Counted from the stretch's first letter, positions 16,683 through 25,755 are shown. The stretch is 64,000 bases of DNA from HKCCE3408 sp039183205 (GCA_039183205.1 JBCDBR010000002.1:100728-164727), one strand, 5' to 3'. Numbers and translations: made by a program. Notes: a model not told the origin generated them from the letters alone.

Positions 16683-17242
16683 TCAAAGGCAATGAAACTC
16701 GACCCCAAATCCGCCGTTTCCTTGTCACCTACGGTTGCCCTCCAATTTGCAAATGGTCGTAAAGGACAGTTAAGCCGGGCACAGCCGAGACGATCCGACC
16801 ACCTGCGCCGGACACGGCACGCTGGCGGCGCCGATACCGCGAAGCTGAGATAACCAAGCATCCTAAACCAGCGATCGTCGCTGGCGGGAGGTGGCGCGCC
16901 ACGCGGCCTTCGGTTCGAGGCCAGGCCGGGTTTCGACTGGATGCGCTGGTGTCGCTTCATGGCGATGCTGTGCGAAGCTGAAACCGGACAATACCGTCAG
17001 TGCCGATGCACCGAAAAAATCCCAAAACCCACATGGAGGCTACGACCAACAGTTCGAATGCGCACCGGGTTTCTTGGCAAAGCCTTGCAAAATTTGGATA
17101 TATGGCAGGGCAGTCGACAAACAGATCAGCTAAAGGCTCGCGTTTTCAGGACGCATTCTCTTCCGTCCCAATGAAAGATGTCGAACCCCACAAGCGTCTG
17201 AAGCCTTAAGGCTTTTGGGGACCGGCGGCTTTGAAGGAAAAA
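16683..17242. other. 560-bp stretch without a recognisable gene
   Basis: Short overlapping reading frames exist on both strands, but none has a convincing start, a ribosome site or similarity that I recognise. A weak hairpin (17201-17214, 5-bp stem, loop TTAA) precedes TT near the tRNA. It may be decayed sequence. Confidence 0.5.
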
Positions 17243-17319
17243 TGGCGCGCTGGGGAGGATTCGAACCCCCGACCCCTTGATTCGTAGTCAAGTACTCTAT
17301 CCAGCTGAGCTACCAGCGC
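17243..17319 (-). tRNA. tRNA-Arg (anticodon ACG)
   Basis: The minus strand folds into a cloverleaf: acceptor GCGCTGG/CCAGCGC, 5-bp anticodon stem CTTGA/TCAAG around loop CTACGAA, T-loop GTTCGAATC and an encoded CCA end. A34 would be read as inosine and decode CGU, CGC and CGA. Confidence 0.97.
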
Positions 17320-17373
17320 GTGCGGCGCGGGTGTAGCGCTGGTGCCCATGGGGCGCAAGTGGAAAAGGTAAGA

Positions 17374-18756
17374 CTACGCCGCGCTACCTGCGGGGAGGCA
17401 GATGCGAAAGGTGGTGCCCTCGGGGCCTGTATGATCAAGCTCCAACACGCCACCGTGCCCTTTCACCAATTCCGATGCAATCACCAAGCCAAGGCCTGAA
17501 CCGCCTTTGCGGGCCGTGCCCTGAAAGGGTTGGAACAGGTGGTCACGCGCCTTTTGGGGCAACCCAGGACCATTATCGCTGACGTAGATCTCCCAGGTTT
17601 CGTCGCCCGCCGCGGCGCGCACTTCAACCGCACCGGCCTCGCCTGAGGCAACAATCGCTTGCCGCGCATTGCGGATGAGATTGGCCAAGACGCGGTACAT
17701 CTGCTCTGGATCGATCCGCGCAGCCAATCCTGGCTCAACATTGGCGGTGTAGGTGACATTCGCGCCGTCCGAAGCGATGCTTTCGTTTTCGACGACCTCG
17801 TCGATGAGTTCGCCGAGATCCACTCGGGTCAACCGCGGCGGCGGCTCCTCTGCGCGTCCAAAGGCCAAGGCGCTTTCGCATAAATTGACCGCGCGGCTCA
17901 ACGAATTCACCAAGCGCGGCGTCACCCGCCGGACACCGGGATCTTCGGATGCTTCCAGCCGGTCCGCAACAAGGGTCGCCACATTGAGAATGTTGCGCAA
18001 GTCATGACTAATTTTGGCGACCGCTTCGCCCAGCCGGGCCAAACGCTCGCGCTGCTTAAGAGCACCGGTCAGATCGGTCTGTAAGGCTTGCAAAGCCTCT
18101 TCTGCGTCGGTCAACTCCCGGACACCGGCACGCACTTCGATGATCCGATTGGCGTCCTCGGGGGCTTCTGCATATAGCGCCATGTGGCTGACCACCCGTT
18201 TGATTGGCATGACCATCAGCCGCCGCACCGCAAAGAACAATAATGCCGCTGTGATAACGGAGATGACAAGCGAGAGGATGAGGATGCGAACACCGTAGTC
18301 GATCATCGCCATGCGCATCGGCGCCGTTTCCATGGTCACATCAATCAGGAGGCCGGCATCACGAACGGGATTGCCGATGACCCGGATCGTCTGGTCTTCC
18401 GCCGTGATGAGACGGCTCAATCCGTCTTGCATAAGCTCCCAAGCGGTTGCGTCACGCAGATCGAATGAGGCGGAGACAGGCGCAATCTCAGGCGCTGACA
18501 GCATAAGTTGGCTGAAATCCGAGCGCCGAAGCGCGACATTCAGAACGCCTGCATTGTCCAGTAATTCGTCGTTGAGCTCTTGGTCGACCATGCCGCCACC
18601 GGCCAAAACCGCCAAGGAGGCAATCTGTGCGCGTTCTAGCCGCGCAATCAAATAATCCTGCCGGAACCGTGCAATTGAGGGCACAAAGATCATGATCTCC
18701 GCCAACATAACGAAGACAACGGTCAGGACCAAAAATCGCCCCGATAGTGAATTCAC
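17374..18756 (-). CDS. HAMP-containing sensor histidine kinase (orphan)
   Basis: Membrane sensor kinase. The protein starts with a membrane helix (FLVLTVVFVMLAEIMIFV), has a ~130-residue sensor loop, a second helix near residues 180-205 (ILILSLVISVITAALLFFAV) and a HAMP-like linker. The H-box KISHDLRN, N-box NLIRNARQA, G1 DNGPGLP and G2 GGSGLGL are intact, so kinase activity is likely. GTG at 18756 follows GGGAGGGCAGG, an excellent ribosome site, and starts just before the first helix. No response-regulator gene is adjacent. Confidence 0.9.
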   Translation of the reverse strand: MNSLSGRFLVLTVVFVMLAEIMIFVPSIARFRQDYLIARLERAQIASLAVLAGGGMVDQELNDELLDNAGVLNVALRRSDFSQLMLSAPEIAPVSASFDLRDATAWELMQDGLSRLITAEDQTIRVIGNPVRDAGLLIDVTMETAPMRMAMIDYGVRILILSLVISVITAALLFFAVRRLMVMPIKRVVSHMALYAEAPEDANRIIEVRAGVRELTDAEEALQALQTDLTGALKQRERLARLGEAVAKISHDLRNILNVATLVADRLEASEDPGVRRVTPRLVNSLSRAVNLCESALAFGRAEEPPPRLTRVDLGELIDEVVENESIASDGANVTYTANVEPGLAARIDPEQMYRVLANLIRNARQAIVASGEAGAVEVRAAAGDETWEIYVSDNGPGLPQKARDHLFQPFQGTARKGGSGLGLVIASELVKGHGGVLELDHTGPEGTTFRICLPAGSAA

Positions 18757-18778
18757 CCTGCCCTCCCTTAGGCAAATG

Positions 18779-20191
18779 TCAGAACCGCTGGACAAAGCGC
18801 ACAAGGCGCTTAACCGTCGGGTTTTCGAACAGCTTTGGCGAAAAGTACGCCCCGGCCGCCCTTTTGTTAATTTCGCCGAGCGTCGGGTAAGGTGCAACCA
18901 TCCCTGCGATAGCAGACATTTTTAGTTTGCTTGCAATCGCCAATGCCCATGTCTGGATTAACTCACCCGCTTGCGGCCCAACGATCGTCGCGCCAACGGG
19001 GCGGCCTTTGACGACCATAACCTTCGCAAACCCATCGGTTTGGCCCGTCGCAATGGCGCGGTCGTTGCCGGCGAAATCTGCGGACACAACCTCGAGCGCC
19101 GAGCCATGCGTCTTGCGCGCCTGCGCTTCGGTCAGACCGACTTGTGCAAGTTCCGGATCTGTATAGGTGGCCCAAGGAATATGGTTTGTGCGTGCCTTTG
19201 CGGGTAATCCAAACAGCATCGGCCGGATGATCACACCCGCATGGTAGCCTGCGACATGTGTGAATTGCGCACCACCGGCAGCGTCGCCCAAGGCATAGAC
19301 ACGCTTGTTGGTTGTCGAACGCAAATCGTCGCCGACGCGGACGCCCTTTCGATCGAATGCAATTCCGCCGGCCTCAAGTCCGAGATGATCGGTTTTGACC
19401 TCTCGCCCCACGGCAATCAGTAAATGGCTGCCGACAAAATCTTGACCGTCGTCGGTATGCACCTCGATGGCACCGGGCGCGCCGGAAACGCGGCACACCT
19501 GCGCGCCCTCGACAATCTCCACGCCTTCGCCGCGAAGCCGAGACAGAACCAAGGCTGCGGCTTCGGGATCTTCTTTCGAAAGCGCCTTTTGCGCCTCAAG
19601 GACCACGACTTCGGACCCAAGCCTGCAATGCGCCTGCGCCATCTCCATTCCAATGGGACCGCCCCCGATGACAATCAACCGATCCGGCCGCGCCATGAGG
19701 TCAAATACAGTCTCATTTGTCAGATAGGGAGTGTCTTCAAGGCCAGGGATCGGCGGAATATAAGGGCGTGATCCGGTTGCAATGACAAATCGGCGCGCGC
19801 GGATCACAGTATCGCCCGCTTGAACCTCGGTCGGCGAGGTGAAGTGGCCAAATTCGCGAATAACCCGCACGCCAAGCCCTTCGAACCGTTCCTGGCTGTC
19901 ATGCGGTTCGATTGCGGCAATGGTTGCACGGACATGCGCCTTGGCGGCCGCGAAATCCGGATCAGGGGCGTAGCCGTTGATCCCAAAGGCCGCGGTGCCG
20001 GTATCGAACGCTTTATGGCCTGCCGCCAAGAGTGCTTTGGAGGGTACGCAGCCATAGTTCAGGCAATCCCCACCCATTTTGTGGCCCTCAAGTAAAACCA
20101 CTTTGGCACCCATCTGGACAGCGCCTGAAGCAACAGACAGCCCTCCGGACCCTGCGCCGATGACGCAGATGTCGGCCTCGATCCGTGTCAT
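18779..20191 (-). CDS. Mercuric-reductase-like FAD/NAD(P) disulfide oxidoreductase
   Basis: Class I pyridine-nucleotide disulfide oxidoreductase: FAD-binding VIGAGSGGLSVA, redox cysteines 43 and 48 (GGDCLNYGCVPSK), NAD(P)-binding VIGGGPIGMEMA and the second FAD motif YALGDAAG. The C-terminal dimer domain carries APYPTLGE where lipoamide dehydrogenases have HAHPTLSE, so the catalytic histidine is a tyrosine, as in mercuric-reductase-like members. It lacks the N-terminal heavy-metal domain and a C-terminal CC pair, so true Hg(II) reduction is doubtful. It starts two bases after the TVP38 stop; the pair recurs in many bacteria. Confidence 0.85.
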   Translation of the reverse strand: MTRIEADICVIGAGSGGLSVASGAVQMGAKVVLLEGHKMGGDCLNYGCVPSKALLAAGHKAFDTGTAAFGINGYAPDPDFAAAKAHVRATIAAIEPHDSQERFEGLGVRVIREFGHFTSPTEVQAGDTVIRARRFVIATGSRPYIPPIPGLEDTPYLTNETVFDLMARPDRLIVIGGGPIGMEMAQAHCRLGSEVVVLEAQKALSKEDPEAAALVLSRLRGEGVEIVEGAQVCRVSGAPGAIEVHTDDGQDFVGSHLLIAVGREVKTDHLGLEAGGIAFDRKGVRVGDDLRSTTNKRVYALGDAAGGAQFTHVAGYHAGVIIRPMLFGLPAKARTNHIPWATYTDPELAQVGLTEAQARKTHGSALEVVSADFAGNDRAIATGQTDGFAKVMVVKGRPVGATIVGPQAGELIQTWALAIASKLKMSAIAGMVAPYPTLGEINKRAAGAYFSPKLFENPTVKRLVRFVQRF

Positions 20192-20192
20192 G

Positions 20193-20927
20193 TTAGATGC
20201 CTTTCTTGCCGCGGATGAGTTTGAGCAAAATAGGCAACGCCGCAAGCGCGCAAAGCCCAAGGATCGGCAAAAGAATGTTCGGCTCGAATATGATGCCGAG
20301 ATCGGGCGTCTCACGGCGCTCGAATATCTCGCTCAAACCCGCGCCGACGGAGGTATAGACGATACCTCCGGGGATAATCCCGAGAAATGTCGAAACCACG
20401 AACCGGCTGAGCGTGACGCCAAAAATGGACGGCAAGATATTTGCCACAAAAAACGGCACAGCCGGTACCAGGCGCATCAGAAAAAGCATCGACCATTGAT
20501 TTTCATCGATGCCGGCTTTGATACGTCGGACGACGCCTTCGGAGGCATCGAAACGGGCGCTCAGGCGCGCGCCGAAGCCCCAGCGCGCGGCCAGAAAAAT
20601 CGCGGTGGCACCAAGTGTGGCGGCCGTCACGTTAAAGAGGGTGCCGGGGAAAGTCGCAAACAGGAACCCGCCTGTGAGCGTCGCAATGGTCGCGCCCGGC
20701 AAGGAAAACGCGACAATCAAGATGTAGATGACCATGAAGACGGCGACCGTGGCTGCGTAGTTGGCGTCGCGAAACGCGATAAGCCGGTCTCGGTTTTCGG
20801 CCAAGGCTTCGAAACTTAAGTGCTCGCCCAGAAACACCCAGCCCGCCACTGCGCCGAGCGCAATGATGGCAAGCGGAACCAGCCGCGTAAGTCCTGTTGC
20901 AGGCTTTGGCGAGAGTGTATCTGACAT
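20193..20927 (-). CDS. TVP38/TMEM64 (DedA superfamily) membrane protein
   Basis: Inner-membrane protein of the VTT/SNARE-associated family. Hydrophobic helices run along the length (ITRLVPLAIIAL region, VAVFMVIYILIVAF, ATLTGGFLFATF, LGIIPGGIVYTSVG), with the family motif PGATIATLTGGFLFG-like and FLMRLVPAVPFFVANILPSI. Related proteins act in lipid or small-molecule transport. ATG at 20927 is set by GGAGG six bases upstream. It is the first gene of a two-gene unit with the oxidoreductase. Confidence 0.85.
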   Translation of the reverse strand: MSDTLSPKPATGLTRLVPLAIIALGAVAGWVFLGEHLSFEALAENRDRLIAFRDANYAATVAVFMVIYILIVAFSLPGATIATLTGGFLFATFPGTLFNVTAATLGATAIFLAARWGFGARLSARFDASEGVVRRIKAGIDENQWSMLFLMRLVPAVPFFVANILPSIFGVTLSRFVVSTFLGIIPGGIVYTSVGAGLSEIFERRETPDLGIIFEPNILLPILGLCALAALPILLKLIRGKKGI

Positions 20928-21099
20928 TCGAAACCTCCAGTCTCTGACATGACGGATAGTTTGATCCGAAAAAAGGCCCATGCGCGCACGATCACGCGGC
21001 GTTGATGTGGTGTGACGAAAATCGCCTGATAGGACGGTGTTCGTAACATTCAGCCGGTTAATTGTTTCACTCACGATCCAATTAATGGACGCTGAATTG

Positions 21100-21128
21100 T
21101 TGACAGATCTGGCGGGCCTGTCTATGCC
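21100..21128 (+). promoter_or_regulatory. Sigma70-type promoter of rpmH
   Basis: TTGACA (21100-21105), 17 bases, TATGCC (21123-21128), giving a leader of roughly 50 bases before rpmH. The -35 box is perfect. The position fits the start of the rpmH-rnpA-yidD unit. Confidence 0.65.
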
Positions 21129-21185
21129 GCGACCTCTATCAGAATCTATGCGCGGATGCGCCGCGCACCGCCAGGAGCGAGACAG

Positions 21186-21323
21186 ATGTCGAAACGCACC
21201 TTTCAACCGTCAAACCTGGTCCGCAAGCGTCGGCACGGGTTCCGTGCCCGCATGGCGACAAAGGCAGGCCGGAAACTGCTGAACGCACGTCGGGCGCGCG
21301 GCCGGAAATCGCTGAGCGCCTGA
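21186..21323 (+). CDS. rpmH: 50S ribosomal protein L34
   Basis: A 45-residue basic protein starting MSKRTFQPSNLVRKRRHGFR and ending GRKSLSA, unmistakably L34. AGGAG lies eight bases upstream of ATG. It opens the conserved rpmH-rnpA-yidD cluster; the rnpA start is 11 bases downstream. Confidence 0.97.
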   Translation: MSKRTFQPSNLVRKRRHGFRARMATKAGRKLLNARRARGRKSLSA

Positions 21324-21334
21324 GGACCTGAGCC

Positions 21335-21718
21335 ATGGACGCCATTGAGGCACCCCTGCCGGAAAAGACCCGCGCGGGGGTGTTTTTGTTGCAGACCCTG
21401 ACCAAACGTGCCGATTTCCTGATTGCAGCGCGCGCCGCACGCGCGCCCCAGCCGGGCTTTCTGCTTCAGGCGCGCGACCGCAAGGATGGCAGCGACCATG
21501 TCCGGGTCGGCTTTACCTGCTCCAAGAAGGTGGGCAATGCTGTGACACGCAACCGCGCCAAACGCAGGCTGCGCGCACTGGCCCGAGATGTTTTGGGAAC
21601 GGAGGCAAAGGCAGGATGGGATTATGTACTTGTCGGCCGCGCGGATCAGACGGTCAGCCGCCCGATGCCGGAGCTGATAAAGGACCTGAACCGGGCCCTT
21701 CTCAAACTGCATCGATGA
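21335..21718 (+). CDS. rnpA: Ribonuclease P protein component
   Basis: Protein subunit of RNase P, which matures tRNA 5' ends together with its RNA. The RNR signature GNAVTRNRAKRRLRAL and VGFTCSKKVGNAV are clear. The N-terminus is somewhat longer than in E. coli. The stop overlaps the yidD start (ATGA), implying translational coupling. Confidence 0.95.
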   Translation: MDAIEAPLPEKTRAGVFLLQTLTKRADFLIAARAARAPQPGFLLQARDRKDGSDHVRVGFTCSKKVGNAVTRNRAKRRLRALARDVLGTEAKAGWDYVLVGRADQTVSRPMPELIKDLNRALLKLHR

Positions 21719-21936
21719 CGCCGCTGGCGTGGGTCTTGTCGCTGCCATTCAAGCTCTACCGAGCCACCTTCAGCCCCTTTGTCGGCCATAATTGCCGCTT
21801 CCAGCCGACCTGCTCGGCCTATGCGCTGGAGGCACTGGAAAAACACGGTGGAATCAGAGGGATTTGGCTCACGATCAAACGCGTCTCCCGCTGCCACCCA
21901 TGGGGCAGCTCGGGTATCGACAACGTGCCGGATTAA
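21715..21936 (+). CDS. yidD: Membrane protein insertion efficiency factor YidD
   Basis: A 73-residue peripheral membrane protein that assists YidC-dependent insertion. The motif CRFQPTCSAYA and the paired CHPWG are diagnostic. The start codon overlaps the rnpA stop. It usually lies next to yidC; here about 3.8 kb of other genes separate the two. Confidence 0.94.
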   Translation: MTPLAWVLSLPFKLYRATFSPFVGHNCRFQPTCSAYALEALEKHGGIRGIWLTIKRVSRCHPWGSSGIDNVPD

Positions 21937-21946
21937 GCAAACCGGT

Positions 21947-22573
21947 TCAACTAGGACCGCCTTCCCTTGGGTCCTGATCCATAAGTTCGAGATCGAAATA
22001 GTCGCTTTTGTCCCGGCTAAATTGGGGCGCAAGGCCGAAGGTATTTTGCAACAATTGATAGTACGCAAAAAAGGTGATTGCCGCGCATATAAGATGCAGT
22101 CTCCAACGGATACCCGCCTTTCGCATGGCAACGACCATTAACCGATCAGCCCATCGGCGCCGCGCAAAATCCCATTCTTCATTGTCGTCCCACTTCCAAG
22201 CATCACAAAGGTAATCATGGACGACTGAAGCTTCGACCCACGGCCCTATTCGGCTGACAATGCCGCGAAAAATCTTGGGCACGCTGGCAAAGTCGGTGTA
22301 GTAGCCGCGCGGCACGACAACCTTGTGCCAACGCGTCTGCTCCTCGGCGTGATCCGTCACTTCTTCTTCGGACCAGAGAGCAGTGTAGTCTCGATCAACA
22401 ATGAATCGTACCTTGTTAGACATTGCGTCCCGTGTGGGGGCCTCTGCGCGTCGGACAAGCAATAAGTCTTGAATATACTTAAAATCCTTGACCGGAACAT
22501 TGGGGTTTTCCTTAAAGATCTCATACGGGTTGTCTGCGCTTGTCTCTCTTTCTGGTTCGGCTGGAACGGGCAT
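21947..22573 (-). CDS. DUF1353 domain protein
   Basis: Function unknown. Residues ~50-150 match the DUF1353 pattern (VPRGYYTDFASVPKIFRG and ASVVHDYLC), a family often found in phage or accessory regions. A hydrophobic helix (LHLICAAITFFAYYQLL) near residue 165 suggests membrane association. Base composition is lower in GC than the surroundings (26 of 60 bases in 22021-22080), consistent with acquisition. The gene is convergent with yidD, ten bases away. Confidence 0.7.
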   Translation of the reverse strand: MPVPAEPERETSADNPYEIFKENPNVPVKDFKYIQDLLLVRRAEAPTRDAMSNKVRFIVDRDYTALWSEEEVTDHAEEQTRWHKVVVPRGYYTDFASVPKIFRGIVSRIGPWVEASVVHDYLCDAWKWDDNEEWDFARRRWADRLMVVAMRKAGIRWRLHLICAAITFFAYYQLLQNTFGLAPQFSRDKSDYFDLELMDQDPREGGPS

Positions 22574-22664
22574 TTTGAAGTAACCTCAGTTTAAATGCTT
22601 TGCTCATAAGCGTTTGTGGTGAAACGACATACATCTTAACTTACAGGAAATTGACCCTACCGTA

Positions 22665-23075
22665 CTAACGCTTGATCTGGGCCTTCGCCGGAATCGCCCC
22701 GATAACGCGCAGCACCAATTCCGGGGCGATGGCTTGCGCGTCGGCACGGTCCTTACGGTAAGCCAACGTCGCGCCATTCGCGGGCCAATCGAACCCAACG
22801 GTCGTCCCGGCGAACTCGGCCGCGCGCAGCCCGGCTGCAAAGTCCCGCAAACGCACCAAGGCCTCCTGATGCGTGAGGTTGTAGCCGTGGACGTGGATGA
22901 CAACCGGGTTCGATCCCGCGGCCCGCAGCACGGCGCTGGCCCAGTCGGTGTCCGACAGCCGTTTTCGCGCGGCATCCTGGTAGGTCAAAAAACGAGTCAC
23001 ACCCTGGTTGGGACCAAGATCACCGTTGGCGTCTTCCGCACGTGTGGTTGCAATAAAATCCATTACAAAAGCCAT
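22665..23075 (-). pseudogene. Truncated DUF900-type alpha/beta hydrolase
   Basis: The protein matches the N-terminal half of DUF900 alpha/beta hydrolases (VVIHVHGYNLTHQEAL, VGFDWPANGATLAYRKDRADA) and stops exactly where the nucleophile elbow (AHSMG in relatives) should follow. Neither the GxSxG nor the catalytic His is found in any frame downstream, so hydrolase activity is not expected. It starts divergently from ttcA, 63 bases away. It could be a remnant or a short non-catalytic protein. Confidence 0.6.
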
Positions 23076-23138
23076 CTCAGAGAAATGCGTTGAACCGAGA
23101 TATTGCCGCAGAGGAAACGGGCAAGTAAACCCTTGCCC

Positions 23139-23975
23139 ATGCTCGATGACGCTGACGACATCCATCCCCTTTTTCGTGGTGCGCCTCGAACGACGGAGTT
23201 CAAAAAGCTTCGCAAGCGCATCATCCGCGAAACGCGTGAGGCCATTGACCGTTACGGCATGGTCGAACGCGGCGCGCGATGGCTTGTATGTCTCTCCGGC
23301 GGCAAGGACAGTTATACCTTGTTGGCTGCATTGACCGAGCTGCAATGGCGCGGCCTTTTGCCGGTCGACATCCTCGCCTGCAACCTCGATCAGGGCCAGC
23401 CGGGGTTCCCGGCCACGGTGCTGCCCGCTTTTCTTTCCGAACGTGAGGTGCCGCACCGGATCGAATACGCTGATACCTATTCGATTGTGGTCGACAAAGT
23501 GCCGCAGGGCCGGACCTATTGTGCACTCTGCTCCCGCCTACGCCGCGGTAATCTCTACCGAATTGCGCGCGAGGAAGGCTGTTCGGCTGTAGTGTTGGGC
23601 CATCATCGCGACGACATACTCGAGACGTTCTTTCTGAACCTCTTTCACGGCGGTAAGTTGGCAACGATGCCACCAAAGCTACGAAACGATGCCGGTGATT
23701 TATTGGTTCTTCGCCCGCTTGCGCATTTGGCCGAAGCAGATTGCGATGATTTTGCACGGGCGATGCAATACCCTGTGATCCCGTGTGATCTTTGCGGCAG
23801 TCAGGATGGCCTACAGCGCCAAGCGATTAAAACGATGCTCACGGGCTGGGAAAGCCGGAGACCGGGCCAGCGTCAAAAGATGTTCTCGGCCCTTATGAAC
23901 ACGCGCCCATCCCATCTGTTGGACACCGAACTCTTTGATTTCCAATCGCTTTCAGCGGAACACGACAACCGATAA
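23139..23975 (+). CDS. ttcA: tRNA 2-thiocytidine biosynthesis protein TtcA
   Basis: Thiolates cytidine 32 of some tRNAs using ATP and an Fe-S cluster. The PP-loop LSGGKDSYTLL is at about residue 40. The two cysteine pairs typical of TtcA are present: CALCSRLRR and, later, CDLCGSQDG. Length is normal (~278). ATG at 23139 is the family start; an upstream TTG at 23103 would add 12 residues. It stands between the broken hydrolase and the EAL protein. Confidence 0.92.
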   Translation: MLDDADDIHPLFRGAPRTTEFKKLRKRIIRETREAIDRYGMVERGARWLVCLSGGKDSYTLLAALTELQWRGLLPVDILACNLDQGQPGFPATVLPAFLSEREVPHRIEYADTYSIVVDKVPQGRTYCALCSRLRRGNLYRIAREEGCSAVVLGHHRDDILETFFLNLFHGGKLATMPPKLRNDAGDLLVLRPLAHLAEADCDDFARAMQYPVIPCDLCGSQDGLQRQAIKTMLTGWESRRPGQRQKMFSALMNTRPSHLLDTELFDFQSLSAEHDNR

Positions 23976-24060
23976 AATTATACTAGTTGGCAATGCAACT
24001 TTAAAATTCTGTCAGTTAGTTTGGCTTAGCCCTATCGCACAACGATAGGAGAACAGCCTG

Positions 24061-25605
24061 ATGCTGCGCCGGCAGATCATGTTTTTGACAGGACTTCCGA
24101 AACGCCTTGGATTTTCTCCCTATCGGATTGAGCTTTTGGTCTTTTTCCCGCCCTTGGCGGTTTTGGCCGCCTCCATATGGGACCGGTCAATCGCGGAGAT
24201 CACCGGCATCGTGCTGCCCGCCCTTTTGGTTTTCGATATCCTGTTTCGTGGCGTGCCGGCCCTGCACGATCAACCATCGGTGATCAGCACCGATGCCACG
24301 ACGGGCCTTCCGACACGAGCCACGATGGATGCTGCAATCGCGCGTATTGCTGACACCAACAGCAAAATGGCAACCGCCTGTTTGTTTATTCGTATCGACG
24401 ACCACGACAGTTTGGCCCGAAAATGGGGCGCTGACGCGCGCGACGAAATCCTACGACGTACAGCTGAACGCCTTCGCTCGACGGTCCGGTCCCAAGATAC
24501 GCTCGTCCGCGTCGAAGACGGGACCTTTGGCCTTGTGCTCTCCCCCAAACCCGCAAATCGCCCCGATGACGTTGCGGCGCTGGCCCGACGTATTTCTAAG
24601 GCGTTAAACGAGACGATCCATGTCGGTGGCGGCGCGGCATTAGTGACCGTCTCTGTTGGCATTGCCTGCATCGGCGATCTGACGTTGCCGGAGCTGACCC
24701 AAGCCGCCGAGTCTGCGGTCACCGAAGCACAGCGGAAACGACCGGGAACGATCCAGATTTTCACACGCGAACTCAGAGAACGGATGGGCCGAGACGTCGA
24801 GCTTGCCCGCAACGTCGACCGGGCCCTTTCAAACGGCGAGATCCGACCGTGGTTCCAGCCTCAGATCTGCACCGATTCAGGTGAAATCACTGGGTTTGAG
24901 GCCCTAGCCCGCTGGCACCATCCAACGAAGGGGACGCTCGCGCCAGCCCTGTTCCTTGACGCGGTTGAAAATGCCGGCTGCATGCCGCGCCTGAGCGAGG
25001 CGATGTTGCAAGATGCACTATCGGCATTGGCCGCCTGGGATCGTAAAGGCCTCAAGATCCCGGCTGTATCGGTCAATTTCTCATCGGTAGAATTGCGCGA
25101 TCCCGACCTCGCGGATCGCGTCAAATGGGAGGTTGACCGGTATGACGTTGATCCGTCGCGATTGACCGTCGAAATTCTCGAAAGTGTTGCCGCCAGCGGG
25201 CACGATGACATCATTCTTCGCAATGTCGATCAATTTGCCAGCCATGGATTCAACCTTGATCTTGACGATTTCGGCACGGGACAAGCTTCTATTCAGAACA
25301 TTCGCCGATTTCGCATTCAACGCATCAAAATTGACCGCAGTTTCGTCACCGACATAAACACCGATCCAGAGCAGCAATCCGTGGTTGCCGGTATACTTTC
25401 CCTGGCCCAGCAACTGGAGGTGGATACCTTGGCTGAGGGCGTTGAGACCACGGGAGAGCACTCAATCCTCGCACAGCTTGGCTGCGGGCACGTCCAGGGC
25501 TTTGGCATCTCACGGCCGATGCCCTTTGAGGATACCTTTGCTTGGATCGAAACGCATCGGTCACGCGCGTCATTGCCGCCACTTTTGGGTCGAAAGACGG
25601 GATAA
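24061..25605 (+). CDS. Membrane GGDEF/EAL protein, degenerate cyclase with intact phosphodiesterase
   Basis: A cyclic-di-GMP enzyme. An N-terminal hydrophobic segment (residues ~22-65) anchors it. The GGDEF domain (~75-235) has EDGTF in place of GGDEF, so cyclase activity is probably lost. The EAL domain (~250-500) keeps its catalytic set: Glu280 (FEALARW), NFSS, the DDFGTG aspartates 402-403, Lys423 and Glu459 (LAEGVET). It is thus most likely a c-di-GMP phosphodiesterase. It lies alone between ttcA and yidC. Confidence 0.9.
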   Translation: MLRRQIMFLTGLPKRLGFSPYRIELLVFFPPLAVLAASIWDRSIAEITGIVLPALLVFDILFRGVPALHDQPSVISTDATTGLPTRATMDAAIARIADTNSKMATACLFIRIDDHDSLARKWGADARDEILRRTAERLRSTVRSQDTLVRVEDGTFGLVLSPKPANRPDDVAALARRISKALNETIHVGGGAALVTVSVGIACIGDLTLPELTQAAESAVTEAQRKRPGTIQIFTRELRERMGRDVELARNVDRALSNGEIRPWFQPQICTDSGEITGFEALARWHHPTKGTLAPALFLDAVENAGCMPRLSEAMLQDALSALAAWDRKGLKIPAVSVNFSSVELRDPDLADRVKWEVDRYDVDPSRLTVEILESVAASGHDDIILRNVDQFASHGFNLDLDDFGTGQASIQNIRRFRIQRIKIDRSFVTDINTDPEQQSVVAGILSLAQQLEVDTLAEGVETTGEHSILAQLGCGHVQGFGISRPMPFEDTFAWIETHRSRASLPPLLGRKTG

Positions 25606-25755
25606 CGGCCTGCGCCGCCCGCCGATCCCGCGTCCAGGCCGGCGGGGAAGTCCTTCAGACCTTGCTATCGGCGGGCGGCAAGGCCATTTACCCTTGACGT
25701 CACCGGCGCCGTTCTGTTGAACGCCGAGGATCGAATGTCGGGGGTCTGCCGTATC

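Noticed and set aside
11463..17319. Genomic island bounded by two tRNA-Arg genes
   Set aside because: The 3' ends of the two tRNAs differ, there is no integrase, and the genes between are ordinary metabolic genes with normal composition.
22604..22975. 123-codon minus-strand frame over the broken hydrolase
   Set aside because: Arg/Pro/Ser-rich composition typical of a shadow frame; the hydrolase frame has the family match. It does not restore the missing hydrolase part.
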